A stretch of DNA of 64,000 bases from Rostratula benghalensis. Taxonomy: Eukaryota > Chordata > Aves > Charadriiformes > Rostratulidae. The DNA is taken from the NCBI GenBank assembly GCA_013399305.1, contig VXAI01000038.1, forward strand, positions 447,194 through 511,193. Reading direction: 5' to 3'. Positions within the stretch are counted from its first letter, which is position 1, and every line of letters begins with the position of its first letter. The notes beneath the pieces were generated by a model. The model ran no database searches. It worked only from the letters and a program-made list of their open reading frames with translations, and was not told where the DNA came from. Below are positions 12,437 to 24,704 of the stretch, one piece after another. The position numbers and the translations under genes are program-made.

Positions 12437-12746
12437 TAGAATCCCAGAACCATAGGATGGTTAGAACTGGAAGGGACCTTAAAGCCCATCCAGTTCCAAC
12501 TCCCCTGCCCTGGGCAGGGACACCTCCCCCCAAAACAGGTTGCTCCAAGCCCCATCCAGCCTGGCCTTGAACCCCTCCAGGGATGGGGCAGCCACAGCTT
12601 CTCTGGGCAACCTGGGCCAGGCTCTCACCACCCTCACAGCAAAGAATTTCTTTCTGTTATCTCATCTAAACCTCCCCTCTTCCAATTTAAAGCTGTTGCC
12701 CTTTGTCCTGTCACTCCACTCCCTGACAGAGTCCCTCTCCAGCTGC
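12437..12746 (-). mobile_element. CR1 LINE, 5'-truncated, minus orientation
   Basis: The 3' terminus is at the low-coordinate side (TAGAATCCCAGAACCATAGG), followed by the CR1 blocks GAACTGGAAGGGACCTTAAA, CCCCTGCCCTGGGCAGGGAC and GGCCTTGAACCCCTCCAGGG, and by the T-rich 3' region with TTTGTCCTGTCACTCC. Similarity fades near CTCTCCAGCT. About 310 bp survives, well short of a full 4-5 kb CR1, as is usual for this family. It contains no intact coding sequence. Confidence 0.95.
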
Positions 12747-12887
12747 ACAGACCCGGTTGCTGCCCCGGCAGCTCAGACCACTTCTGCTTTTTGAGGTGTC
12801 CTGGGGCTGCACATGTGAAAGGCACAAGAGTGATTAGGAAGACTACATAACATCTGCCATGAGAATTTAGGTTCCTAACACTTTTGA

Positions 12888-12966
12888 ATGCTTTTCTAAA
12901 TGTTGACTAAAATTTTGCATCATCTCAGAGCTGAGATTTACATCTTGGAGAAAATGATTCCTCCCA
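12888..12966 (+). repeat. 79-bp perfect direct repeat, copy 2
   Basis: Identical over all 79 bases to 11355-11433 and in the same orientation. The flanks on both sides are unrelated to those of copy 1. Copy 2 begins about 140 bp beyond the end of the CR1 at 12437-12746. Confidence 0.97.
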
Positions 12967-13610
12967 AACAACAAACCTTCCCATCCTTCCTGACATCACC
13001 AAACACATCCAACTCTGGTGTCACAGAAACTCCGCTTCCCCACACCGTTTACATTAATTTCCATCCTTCACTGACCCACACATCATGCCCCATGCTGCCA
13101 AGTCTTTTATCACACTCTGAAACACAAATTTTTAGTAATCATGCCAAAGCGCCTCACTGTTCCCTGAAGCTGCATTCTTGCTTGTGCAACTGCCAAGAAT
13201 GAAAACTATTTTTACGGTACATTTTTTTGCCACTGCACAACGCCATCGATTTAAGCTTACTAGAGGCAACTAGCTGCTTTTGAAGGCTACTGTTTTCTGA
13301 CCAAATGACATGGGACATATCAACACCATTATCACCAAGCACAGGATGCCAAATGGCTGCTTCAACTGGGAGGCATAATCTTGAGCATCTTCTTTCAAAC
13401 CATCAGCCAAAGACTTAAAGACCAAAACCCAGACTGGGCCATAGAAACATCAGTAGAGAACCGGAATACTGTGGTTTGCAGGTTGGGGATTACCACTGGA
13501 ACAGTAACCTCGGACAGGATTTGACAGTGGAGATTTGCTCCTTGTATGCTGGCGCTGTAAGAGAGAGGAGAGGGCACTCTGCCTCCCTGCATTTACAAAA
13601 TAAAGAGTGC

Positions 13611-13630
13611 AAAAAAAAAAGAAAAAAAAA
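13611..13630. repeat. A-rich homopolymer tract
   Basis: Ten A, one G, then nine A. No retroposon body is recognisable on either side, so I treat it as simple repeat rather than a poly(A) tail. Confidence 0.9.
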
Positions 13631-16600
13631 TAAGAGAAGACACCCACACAGTGGGAGATCTCAGGGCCAGATGTAAATCCCTTTTCTTGTAAATCACAAA
13701 GGTAATGACATGATGTATGCAGATTAGCACTTGTGAGCCTCAGAATAAATGGGTTTTCAGAAGGGATTTGACTAATGAGTAAGTGAAACTCTTCTGGCAA
13801 AAGGAGTTAATGCCTGAAAAGCAATACTTGAATATTTTTAAAGCACAGAATTCCCTTTAGATATTTCTTTGTGAAGCCTTTAGCATTTTTGGTGCCTGCA
13901 GTTAACAGCAAAGGTTGATCTGAACCTGCTCACAGCTGGCTGGAAGGTGCAATGGGTGCCTTCCACGCTGCCTGATGAAGATGAGGGAGAGCAGCGCTGG
14001 GTCCATACGCTGCCACGGTGCAAACCTGGCAGAGGAAGGAGGATTAAATGCTCTGACAGCCCGTGGGCAGCCTGTGGGGCTGCTGAAGCTGCAGGCAGGG
14101 CCTGGGGTTACACTGGCCCCAGGGAGGGGAAGGCTCAGAGCCTGCCCGGCGGCTGCGCTGCATCTTCACACACCGGAGGTAATAAAGCCCCATTTAACCA
14201 GCTGATTTATGAGAGTGCATCATGTGTACAGCTTAAGGGGGTTGTAAACAAGGAGTGTGTTTGCACCATGTGGTAGGCGAAGCAGTTATACTGAAATAGT
14301 CCTCTCCAAACCTGTGGCTGGAGTGTCACAGTCTCATAGTTGAGTTTACTTCCTTGCATTTCTCATTTTCAAATTGGCTTCCTCACCCCAACCCTCAGTC
14401 ATCTCTGCATATGGTGAGGATAATAGCATGAGAGTCTTCTCTGCTAATCTTTGATTACAACAAATAATTGTGTTTAGTTGTCTCCTCTTAGAACAGAGAC
14501 AGAACAAGATCTGCCCATTTATAGGCGGGCCAGGTTTGGGCTTCTTTTTACTAGTCTGGTTTTTTGGCTTAGGTGAAAAGGATTTGAAGGCAGGTGGAGT
14601 CTGATTTAGTGCACCATAAAGGCTGGGTGCAGCCCCACACACAGGCACTTCCCCAGTGTATACAGTGAATCAGATGCTGGTTTAGAGCACGTCCTTCACC
14701 TTCACACCAAGAGAAATCTATAAAGAAACCCCCATGGTTCCCACTTTGCATTCCACATGTGTCTGAATACCTAGTGGTTGTGTTCCCTGCACCCACGCAA
14801 TCGCAAATGTTAAATCACAAGAGGTCAGAGGATGTTACTGTGGCTGGGGTGTCTGCTGAGCTGTTACAAAGACTTGAAGCAGAGTTACCACCAGGCATGC
14901 CAAGGATGCGAGCAAAGCTGGACTCCCAGCAGCAGGAGTTGGACTAGGTCGTGCCAACAAAACTTCAGAGTCAGCAAGACTTGGGAAAAATAAGAGCTAA
15001 GGTCTGCCAGGAAAATGTGAGCAGCTTTCACCTGGGGCAAAGGAGTTTGAAGCTTTTCTCAACTCAGAACGTTTTACCAGTGGGGTGCAGCACATGAGAG
15101 CTGCTCCATTGGGGATGGGTGCTTCCCCCCTCACCTGCAGCCCCTGCAGAGCCCTCGGTCTTGCCCACAGCAGCAGCAGGGAGGTTACTAGGGTTTTACA
15201 GCAGCTGCCTTTTGCATAACTCGTAGTTGTTAAAAGCTCAGCTTGCTGTGAACTCTCTGTCTCACAAAGCCTAGACATCTGTCCAACTCCCTCAGGATTC
15301 TGAGGTAGGGTGTCCACTCAGGAAAACAAAATGTGCAGAGATGAATGTTTCAGCCCATTTTCTCCATCTTTTGAGACAGGCAAACCAACCTCTGCAGCAG
15401 GCATGGACTTCACACTCAAACACTGCAGCTCAGTGACATTCAACTTCTCTTATTGCCCTTGCAGATTGCCTTTCCTCCTCCCACAGCTTGGAGATGAGAG
15501 AGCAAAGGGTCAAGCAGATGGGCCAAGAGCATCAGTTGCTGGGAGAAAACGAGCAGTGGAGGTTTTATCAGCTAGAGGAGGGTAATGGCAATTAGTCAGC
15601 AGCACCCAGCAGGGCTACAGTGTCATAACTGCACCCCTCCAGTGCACATGGCTATTTTTGGTAGACGCTTTCACAAGCTCATCTGTGGAGTCAATGAACT
15701 GTGGCTCGAGATGGCTCCCTCATGAGGCAGCGCCTGGGTTCTTCAAACAAAAGATCAGCAGATTTTCTCCTTTACCACATCCCCTTCCATGTTTAACTCT
15801 TTAAGAGATCAACACCATTTCCAGTCACAGCTATGGGAATAGTCAGGCCACATCAAGCACGTAAGACCAGGAAAGATCCAAAAGACCCAGGCTCCAAGAG
15901 ACACAGTTGTCTAAATAAAAATCCTTTTGCAGAAGACCATTGAGTTCAGAAACTGCCTGAAATGTCAATTTTGTATCTTAAACCATAAGATATATTATAT
16001 CTTTCTAAAAGAAATCAATGTGTGCTACTGAAATCTCATCAGCTAACAGCCCTGAAACATGCCTCTATTCCAGCTGTCCCATGCACCAGCCTCCTGCTCT
16101 GTCCCCACTGGTGGCTGTGAAGGCTGTAACCAGGAGGAGATGAATTCTCCCCCTGCTGTCACTACTGCCTCTGCCAAGAAGGGTGGCAAGCATGAGGGAA
16201 ACAACTACTTTCCAACAGTGTCACTGTATAGACACTGCCAACTTAATTTTCATAAATCAGTAATGAATAATAAGAGGGAAAGAAATTCCAGCAGCAGAGG
16301 CAGGGAGCACGCAGTGTCACACACTCAAGTAGGTGACTGCGGGTAGGGATTTTTCTCAAGATAAACACCATATGGGACTGTACACAGAGCGTCAGCTAGA
16401 AGTAGGACTGGTAGGAAATCTTTGGCCACAATAACTACTGGTTTATCAAGCCCCAGTTCTGCTGCCCCTGAGCAGCCCTGACATCTGTGGCATCGTGAGA
16501 GCTCCGCAACTCTCACTGAAACTCATGTTCATGCTGAGAGTGCCCCAGAGGCTTTCAAGTTCGTGAAAATCTGCGCTTGTCTCAACTAAAATAAATCAAC

Positions 16601-17613
16601 TCCCTCCCCGCCAAAATCTAAGAGTTTGCTTTAAACTGAAAAACACCTGCTTATCACTCAATGCTACCTGTAGTTATTGGCAACCAAACTATAATACAAC
16701 CAATATGAGACCTGCTGTGAAAAACGGATGGAAAATACAAAAAAACCCAAAACATAAGAAAAAAACCCCAAACCCTGGGCATTTAATATTTTATGGAAAT
16801 CTGCTTCTGTTTTACTAAGCTGTGACACCCAGAGGAGAGCAGGAGAGGGGACCATGAGTGCAAGGCTGTTGTGTGTCTGTGGCACATGGACCACACGCTG
16901 AAGGATGGCTCCAAATCCACGCTGAGTGCACAGTAATTACAGGAAGGCAGCATGAGCCTGCATTAATTGTGGCAGCCGCCGGGCCAGAGTGATTCACTGC
17001 TCTTCACAGAGCCACCGGCACTGCCAGACCAGGAAAGCCTTGAGCCACATTCAAAATGAAGCTCTTGATCTAGGTTGCTGCCTTCAAAGACATTTCAAAA
17101 CAAAGTCTCCATAAAGTTAAATGTCATTTATCTCCCCTCGCCCCAACTTGGGCAAACCTTTTTCATTAAGACATGGGTGTTAATGCCACCTTGCAAGCAT
17201 GGCTTGGAATCCAGATAGGGCTCTTAATCATTTCAGAGAAGGTGGAAGAGATGGAAGTATATTAAAAATATATATTGTAGGCAGTAACACAGAGGTCTTC
17301 TGCAATCCAGCAGTTGTATGATACATCTTCGGTCCTGTTGTAGAAGGGAAAAAGCAAAGGTGCCTAAAAAAAACCCCCAGCTTATATCTCCAGGCAAGCA
17401 GCTGCAGATTTAAATCAAACTAGGATGGAAAATGTGAGAGAAAGAAGACAAAAACCATAATACACCATTCTTGATCTGTAGATGTAAGTTTTAAGTTGTC
17501 TTTTCATTGATGATTTTATTTCTTTTTTGTGTGTCTTTTTATCCCAAGGGAATGATTAAAAGCCAGAGAGAGAAGTTCTGCTGGCAGACCCTGATGGGGT
17601 GCCCTTGCTGGAA

Positions 17614-17642
17614 GGGGCTGGGGGGCAGGAGGGTGCCTGGGG
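17614..17642 (+). other. Predicted G-quadruplex motif
   Basis: Four G runs (4, 6, 3 and 4 bases) are separated by loops CT, CAGGA and TGCCT, which meets the usual G3+N1-7 rule on the plus strand. It lies in a GC-richer patch with no gene. Formation in the cell is not shown by sequence. Confidence 0.7.
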
Positions 17643-18511
17643 AGCCCAGTGCTCACAGCAGGACAGTGGGGCTCTGGGGCTGCTCCCCTTTGCCAGGTGC
17701 TGCTCAGCCTCCCGGGAAGGCAGCACTTGGGGTGCAGCACCCCACGGCCCCTCTCAGGCTGTGCTGCAGCTTCAAGCACTGCAGCAGCACAGCTGAACCC
17801 CAGTTTTAGGCAGAGGAGCTGATTTCCATGGCTTTCTGCCTGCATAAGCCTCAGCCTGCCCTAGAGCTACTTACAGAGCTCCCCAAGACCCACTGGTGAA
17901 TCCATCCACATTGGCAGTCCCTTAAAGAAGACTTATCCTGTGAACCCATTGCTGAAGTTTCACTTGCAATTAAGATTTGTGCAGGAGTGGAGGCCTTTGT
18001 GATTTCTATTCGTGGCATGTCTCAGAAGCAGCCAAATTAAAATCCTTATCATTAAGGAGCTGATAGCTCCCATAATCGCAAGCATCATTCTGTATTAGCT
18101 GGAGGGAGCAGCGTGACTCACTGGCTAACAGAAGAAGATCTGTTCATAAAATAGGAAAACTTCTAACCAAAGAATTTCCTGAGTCATGAATTACTTTGGA
18201 GAAAGTACTAATTTCAAACAAATTACTTATATAATTTGTGCTGTCAATACAAAAACTTTCTCCCGAGTAAGTTAAGAGTCTTTTTGCCATGTACCGTTCT
18301 GAATTACCCTCCTGCCTGACCCACCATGCATCAATGAATGATTCAAAAAGAAAAATTTCCCCTGAGGAATGACTCACAGCTCTCTGCTGTCCTTCAGGTT
18401 AAACCACAGTTCCCTTTACCTTCCACAGAGTACGTGTTTTAAGAGTTGATGTGTTCAACAACTGGTACGTTGATCCATTTGCACAGCGTAATCTTAAAAC
18501 AAAAAATTAAA

Positions 18512-18696
18512 ATCATAGAATGGTTTGGGTTGGAAGGGACCTTAAAGATGATGTTCTAACTCCCCTGCCCTGGGCAGGGACACCTCCCCCCAGACCAGGT
18601 TGCTCCAAGCCCCATCCAGCCTGGCCTTGAACCCCTCCAGGGATGGGGCAGCCACAGCTTCTCTGGGAAACCTGTTCCAGGGTCTCACCACCCTCC
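18512..18696 (-). mobile_element. CR1 LINE, 5'-truncated, minus orientation
   Basis: Starts with AATCATAGAATGGTTTGGGT, then TGGAAGGGACCTTAAAGATG and the CCCTGCCCTGGGCAGGGACA block, and ends after GGTCTCACCACCCTC. About 185 bp of the CR1 3' end remains. It is the best match to the avian CR1 3' consensus in the window and closely resembles the copy at 12437-12746, so both probably come from the same or sister subfamilies. Confidence 0.97.
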
Positions 18697-20969
18697 CCTG
18701 TCCCCTGTGTGGCTGTTTCTCTGTGGGAGAATGATCTGTCACTCAAGGGAGAAAAGCCAGGAGTATACAGAGCTAGTGCAGGTTTAAACAGGATTTTTCA
18801 GGGCTTCCGAGTTCAGAAAAATAAAATGGAAAGGTGGAAATTATTGCAGCATGCAGCAAGGGGTTGGCTTGTCTCACAGGGTTCATTTCATGAAGACTAC
18901 AGTGCTAAAACGGGGTAGTTTTAGTCTAGGAAGAGGCTGCAACACTCAGCCAGCCAGGTAACCAATTTAATGGCAGTGGTGACAGGTCACAGCCCTGCAG
19001 GAGAGCAGCTAAGCCACTGTCAAGCCCACTGCAGCTTCAGAAAGAGCTCCATTTAGTTACAGGCTCCATCCAATTTAGAGAATTTAGCTTAAGACCAAAA
19101 TTAATAAGTGGTCTGACTGGATGTAGCGACACTCTAACCTCAGGTCTGCCTAGACCAAGGTTTAATACCAACCTCAGATCTCTCATTTGAAAGATTTATT
19201 CTAACACAGGGGATTTTTAATGTAGGCTGCAAGCTGAAATATCCAGTGTGCGCCACCAGAATTTCAATACCTTCTCTTGCTTCCCGTAGGGCTCCATATT
19301 AAAGAAAGTATATTTTTAATGCTCTGGAGTCTACCTGCTTTCTCCCTAGCGGTACGTGCGTGCGCAGCCGTGAATGGGGAGGGATGCAACCCTAACATGA
19401 GCAAGAAGGGTAAATCCTGCAGGTCTGCAATGGGGCAGGAGTGGGACTGGGCCCTGGGTGTGGGACAGGAAGGGCACCCACGTGGCCCCATGGCCCCTCG
19501 CCCACCCAGCACCCACAGCAGCACCCATAGCGTATGGTGGAAATCATGGAGAAAGGTGAGTGGCTGGAACAGTTGTGGTGGGGAGCTTGATCTTGGAAAA
19601 TGCTGGAGGAGGAGGAAGAGAAATGCAAACCCTGCCAACATGGCCAGGAGCACCCTGGTAGGACAGTGGCCAAAGGTATGTACACCAATAAAGACAGCGA
19701 GCAGCTCTTGTCACAGCCCTCTTGCTATCAGGTACCTGTCAGGACAAGCTTAAATTGTTGAAAAAATTTGAAAGACAGGAGCTGGGCTTTTCTGTTACAA
19801 TGCGTTGCCATTGAATTGGAATTCAATGTGAAAGAGAGCAAAGCCCCCGTTGGGTTGCTGAAGAGCACTGGTGTAACTCGAGGAAGAGAAAATGATAAGT
19901 GGATTTACAAAGCTGTTCTTAAAAGTGAGATGAATCCTAGATCTGTTACAAGTGTGAAGAAGCCAAAAGTAAAAGCAGTCTGCATGAAACAAAGAATTAT
20001 AAAAAGGGGAAAAAACGTCTCTCAAAGTACAGGACAAGTGAGAGCACTGAAGAGCAAGCAAGTGAAATTAAAGCCCTGGGTTGCTGCACACACAACCTGA
20101 AAGACAGAGGGCACGTTTTCTGAACAATCTGCCCCATCAGACTGCCAGTGACTGGGCCACGGGAAAGCCAAACACTTCAGCCGCACATCACCAACACTCT
20201 GCTCCCTGCATGTTCATCTCAAACATTATTTTTTCCTTTATATGACTTTTTTTTTTCACCTTTCCCAGAAGGGACGTGAGAAATTCTGTGATTCTGCCTG
20301 CCCTGATTGAGAGCAGGGTGGTAGCTTGGGTCTCTCATTCCTACAGCTGGTGCCGTGCTGTCAGCAATGCTGTTTCCCTCCACGTTTTCCTTGAAGGAGG
20401 AATGGCCTCGTTAAATAGAGGGAAGTGGCTCGTGTGTCTCAGGCTCTGCGAGCCAGATGCTCCGTATCAACCCTGAACGTCAGGCTTACCCTAGTACAAT
20501 CAGAATTATTGGAGAGCAAATGCCTGGGGAGTTCCTGAAGAACCACAGCTTGTGGAGTGATTCCACGGAAAACTCAAGAGAAATCTGAAGAAGCAGAGTA
20601 ATCAAAAGATTTAGTGATAAGGTACAAATTGATTCCTCTAACCCTGCTCACAGACCCTGACTCCAGCATATACCACTGCAAATTCCCTCTTGTGACACCT
20701 TTATGCAACAGACATACCTATTAAAACAAAGCAGAGACTTGGTAAAAAATACCAACAGACCAGGAAAAAGCCACAAATTGATATCTTAGGAATGGAAAGA
20801 GAAAAACATATGCTAATATTTGCTTGAGCTCCATAATTTCCATATAATGTGCAGTTTACTTCCCATAACTTCATTGCCATGAAATAATCTAGATTAATAT
20901 TTGCAATAGCAGTAATAAAAGCCTTAAGGCAATGCTAAAATTAGTCTTTTTTAGATTACTTTCATGCTG

Positions 20970-20986
20970 TTTTTTTTTTTTTTTTT
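20970..20986. repeat. T homopolymer followed by GTAG
   Basis: A run of 17 T lies 18 bp before the perfect hairpin at 21005-21035. It could be read as a polypyrimidine tract with an AG acceptor at 20989-20990 (TTTTTTGTAG), but no open exon is seen after it. Confidence 0.9.
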
Positions 20987-21004
20987 GTAGGTAAAAATGT
21001 TTGA

Positions 21005-21035
21005 TTAAGCCTACATTTCAAAATTGTAGGCTTAA
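21005..21035. repeat. 11-bp perfect inverted repeat (hairpin)
   Basis: Arms TTAAGCCTACA (21005-21015) and TGTAGGCTTAA (21025-21035) are exact reverse complements around a 9-nt spacer. Two further T-A pairs can form inside the spacer after one mismatch. No T-run follows that would suggest a transcription signal. Confidence 0.9.
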
Positions 21036-22521
21036 CTGAATGCAACAAACCACCTGGAGCCACATCATCGCAGGGATTGCATGTCAAGACTTGTAGCTTT
21101 GCACTGTGTTTGCTGCTTCCAAAGGCTACATCTGAGTTAAAAATACCCTCCTGGTGTCACTTCATATCCGCTTCCTTTTTAAAAACTTCCCTGCTCAGGG
21201 GGCGTATGAAAGATGTACAAACTCCCCAAAGAGGGGGTGGCAAGAGGAAAGCAGCATAAAGCTTCTACAGAAAGCCAAATCTGCCCCAGGAAAGCGGGAG
21301 CACAAGAGCAAAACAAAGTGGGAAGTCCCATCCAAAGCTTTGGGAAAGCAGTGGAATTGGTTCCCGTCCCGGTGCTCTCGCTGACTGCAGTTACCAGTAT
21401 CACCACTGGAACGCCAAGCTCCATGGGGGATGAGCCAGTTGTAAGGATGGGTATGGATTTTGCTCACAGGCACAGTTACAGCTCTCAAAACCAAAACAGG
21501 CATCGGCATATGGCTTGCAGAAAGTCAATGAGCAGCAAAGGTTTTCATAACATGAAACCTGAGCAAGACACGTATTTTGGGCAACATAGGTGCATGTTAA
21601 GGACTGTAACGGTGTGTCACCCAGCAGTCACTCAGGGACCACCATGGGCTGCACCCGTTTCCTCTGGCCCCATTCCTTAAGCACCAGGAGGTTGGCTGAG
21701 CTCATGCCCCAGCCCTGAAGCCCATCAGTCCCTTCTGCATGGGACTGCTTTTGTCTGCAGTCCTTACTTGTCACCACAGGGCTGCTGGCAGCATTTTCAT
21801 GGCACTTCTGGTTATTGCACATTTTTAAAGTGGTTTTGATTTGAAGCCACTTCATAACACCCAAACCAGGACTGGTGACCCCAAGGCAGCCCGGAGCAGC
21901 GGTGCGGAGCTGGGGCACCCCAGATCCTCTTCACTGCCTTTGTCCGACAGAGAGGATTTTCTTGTTTTTTTGTCTTTTGATTTGGGTTTCACAAACTCAG
22001 CAGTTTAAATGTAGCCCTTCCTCAGCACGTAGTGGAGCTGCATGATTTATCACAACATGGCGGTCAGGACATTTTTGTCTCCATCTGCTTTGGTGGAGAT
22101 GTCGTTCCCTGCACTGTGAATGTGGAGTGGGCACCAGCTGCCTGTGCTATCACTGAAATAATTTGCCAAGTGTTCAAACAGAATTCAGAATAGCCCACAA
22201 GAGCCCTTGGGCTCCCTGTGCTCTCCTCAAAGCCATAGTGGCTCTAACTGCTGTTGGGAGAGACCAGCTGGACTGTGCCGGTGCTGGCCACGTTCTCCTG
22301 GATAAGCTGAGTCTGGCTCTCCAGGATCCTGGAATGAGGGAAATCCCAGGAAACATCAATATATATTCAAATTCCAGTGCTATACACTAGTGCTGTGCTC
22401 CAATGTCTCCTACTTCATCTGGACAAGAAATCACAGCCACACAGGAGCAGGAGTCTGGCTCAGTGCACACAAACAGCTCGCTATGGAAGTAGCAGGACTT
22501 TCACATACACCCAAAACGATT

Positions 22522-22712
22522 TAGAATCATAGAATCATTCAGGTTGGAAAAGACCCCTGGGATCATCGAGTCCAACCATCAGCCCTACTCTACAACATTC
22601 TCCCCCACACCATATCCCCCACCACCACATCTAAACCACTCTAAAACAAATTTGGGGATGGGGACTCCACCACCTCCCTGGGCAGCCCATTCCAGGGTCT
22701 GACCACTCTTTC
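22522..22712 (-). mobile_element. CR1 LINE, 5'-truncated, minus orientation
   Basis: Begins TAGAATCATAGAATCATTCA, then GGTTGGAAAAGACCCCTGGG, ATCGAGTCCAACCATCAGCC and GGCAGCCCATTCCAGGGTCT. About 190 bp survives. The block after the terminus (AAGACC...ATCGAGTCCAACC) differs from the 12.4 and 18.5 kb copies, so it belongs to a different CR1 subfamily. Confidence 0.95.
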
Positions 22713-24119
22713 AATTTATTTCAATTCTGCTGAGCAGAGTACAACCAAACATTGATTATGAATTTGCTGCTCTGTTAATGAACAGAAAAGGGAGCACTAT
22801 TTAATCTCAGAAGCAAATTTATATAGCTTTATAAAATTATTTATGCTTCAAATTATCTCAAGTGTATGGAGAGACCATCCAAAAGCAGCAGCGCTAATGC
22901 TCTGGTCCAGCTTTGCAAACATCACAGTTACTATCTAGTTTTAAGATTCTTCCATACTGAATATTCAGTGTCCACCTTCCTACCTCGCTGAGAGCTCAGA
23001 GGTGCAGCTCTTGCGGCATAGCCCTTAGTGGCCCTCCACTGCTGCTCAGCAGTGTGGCTTAACCTTCTGCTTGGCTCATCTACAGTCCCCTGGAGCACTT
23101 CAGATCACACGCTCCTGAGACCTCCACAGCCAGAGGCTGAGTATTTGGGGCTCCCATGAAGTCCAGCCCCAGCCTGGCTACTGACCCCCATCACAGCACC
23201 CACTTTTTCTCTAGCCAGCATCACCACAGGAGGAAGCCTTATAGCTCCTCCTAAGACATACTAGGACAAGGAGATTTTCATGATTCTTTTGATAGGGTTC
23301 TCTCTCGTGGCTTATCCAAGCACATTCTTATCTATGTTAATTTGGTCTCTTCCAGTATAATTACAACTCGTTGTATAAGACAGTTTCATAAAGGTCTTAG
23401 CTTCAGTTGGATATTCATATTCTCAGTATCCCTAGCAAAAAAAACCAAACAAAAAACCATAAGAAAACTGGGATCAGCTATACCTGCAGCTATGAGTGTA
23501 TGAATGAGCAAAGGGCTTATTCATTCCCCACACCAGCAGACTAGCAGTCACCAGAAGGTCCACATATGAAAACTTGAATTTTTCATGCCCCGCTCTCAGA
23601 GAAATTATGTGCCCAGTTCCTTAACACTAAGGCTATCCAAGCACCTCTTTCCCTTTGAAGAATCTTGCCTTGGTTTTGGTACAAATAGAAAATGTAGCTG
23701 CTAGCAAATATGGGACTCATTGTCTGAACACCAAGGGGTGAGAAATGTTGAAGGTTTTGCCAAGAACAAGAGAATACAGAGACGCTACAAATACCTGACT
23801 GCCGAGAGACACAGCAGAGGAAGCTGCTGAAGTCCCAATGCTTGAAAAGGTATTTTAGGGGGAAAAACGCCCGGGGGAACACCACAATAAGAGGTCAAAC
23901 TGAAGCATGAAACCTTTTTGACTAAGTTTCCAAGGCCAAAATTCACAATTTCGGACTTTGAGCAATTCTTTGTAACTACTGTGACACCAGTGAAATAATA
24001 TGATAATTGGTTGCTAAACCAATACAGGACTGTTCTTACTCACAGGAACATTACCACTGGTTCAGTAGTCTGGAGTGTTTGGAAGAATAGTAATGAATTT
24101 CAGTTTTGTGCAAATGAAT

Positions 24120-24129
24120 CCCCCCCCCC
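24120..24129. repeat. C10 homopolymer
   Basis: Ten consecutive C are read directly. Such runs are prone to sequencing length error as well as real length change. Confidence 0.9.
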
Positions 24130-24441
24130 AGCTTCACACTGAAAACTTCTTTATTGTTACTTCTCCACTGACGCAGCTTGAGATTTCAGAGACCCACTCA
24201 CGGAGCACAGGCATCACACCAGGTAATTAGATGACCCATCATTGCAGCAAACAGAAGAAAACATTCACAGACTAAGAACCTCTCTCCTGCTAATGCTGTA
24301 ACGAACAGCTGATTTCACTGAAATCAGAACTGATTCACAAAATAACACAGACACACAAAAAGAAGGGGCTAAATCTGAAAGAAATAACTGAAGCAGCTCC
24401 CTTTCACCACAACTGTGTGGTGTGTAATAGTGTCCTGTATC

Positions 24442-24467
24442 ATCACAATCGCTGGATTAATTGTGAT
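24442..24467. promoter_or_regulatory. Inverted SOX-like site pair around a TAAT core
   Basis: ATCACAAT (24442-24449) and ATTGTGAT (24460-24467) are exact reverse complements with a 10-nt spacer. Each arm carries the ACAAT/ATTGT core bound by SOX HMG proteins, and GGATTAATT at the spacer edge is a homeodomain-type word. The reading as a regulatory site is inference; a hairpin of chance origin is the alternative. Confidence 0.3.
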
Positions 24468-24704
24468 TCAGATCTGGCAGTTGTGCATATAAAGAAAGAA
24501 GCTTTGGGTAGCATTTTTTCCTCATTTAGGAAACAGAGATTACAATGAAAAATATTCAGATATACAAAAGAAACAGCAACCAAAAAAAAGTGCTGTGATA
24601 CATTCTACCTGCTGAATGCATTTTTGTTACCATAAAAAGGAAATTTCTGTTTATTCCCTAAAAAAAAAGAAACCCCAACAAACAAAAAACAATAGAGATT
24701 ACAT

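Larger units (their letters stand above)
12967..18511. other. Gene-free stretch
   Basis: No gene or transposon is recognised across 5.5 kb. It has GC-richer patches near 13.93-14.17 and 17.58-17.80 kb with chance open frames of 60-110 codons on both strands. A-rich text lies at 16738-16775. A predicted G-quadruplex is listed separately. Confidence 0.65.
18697..22521. other. Gene-free stretch
   Basis: No gene or transposon is recognised. Open frames at 19277-19753 (158 codons) and 21213-21680 (155 codons) overlap frames on the opposite strand and resemble nothing I know. The lysine-rich frame at 19768-20100 (110 codons) is also unrecognised. A T-run and a hairpin near 21.0 kb are listed separately. 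Confidence 0.65.
22713..24704. other. Gene-free stretch
   Basis: No gene or transposon is recognised. It holds A-rich text at 23436-23458 and 24660-24692, a C10 run at 24120-24129 and an inverted repeat at 24442-24467. The minus-strand frame at 23583-23885 (100 codons) has no recognised relative. Confidence 0.65.

Noticed and set aside
20970..21035. T17 run and hairpin as a polymerase III or retroposon end
   Set aside because: The T-run precedes rather than follows the hairpin, and no A/B box promoter or retroposon body is visible.
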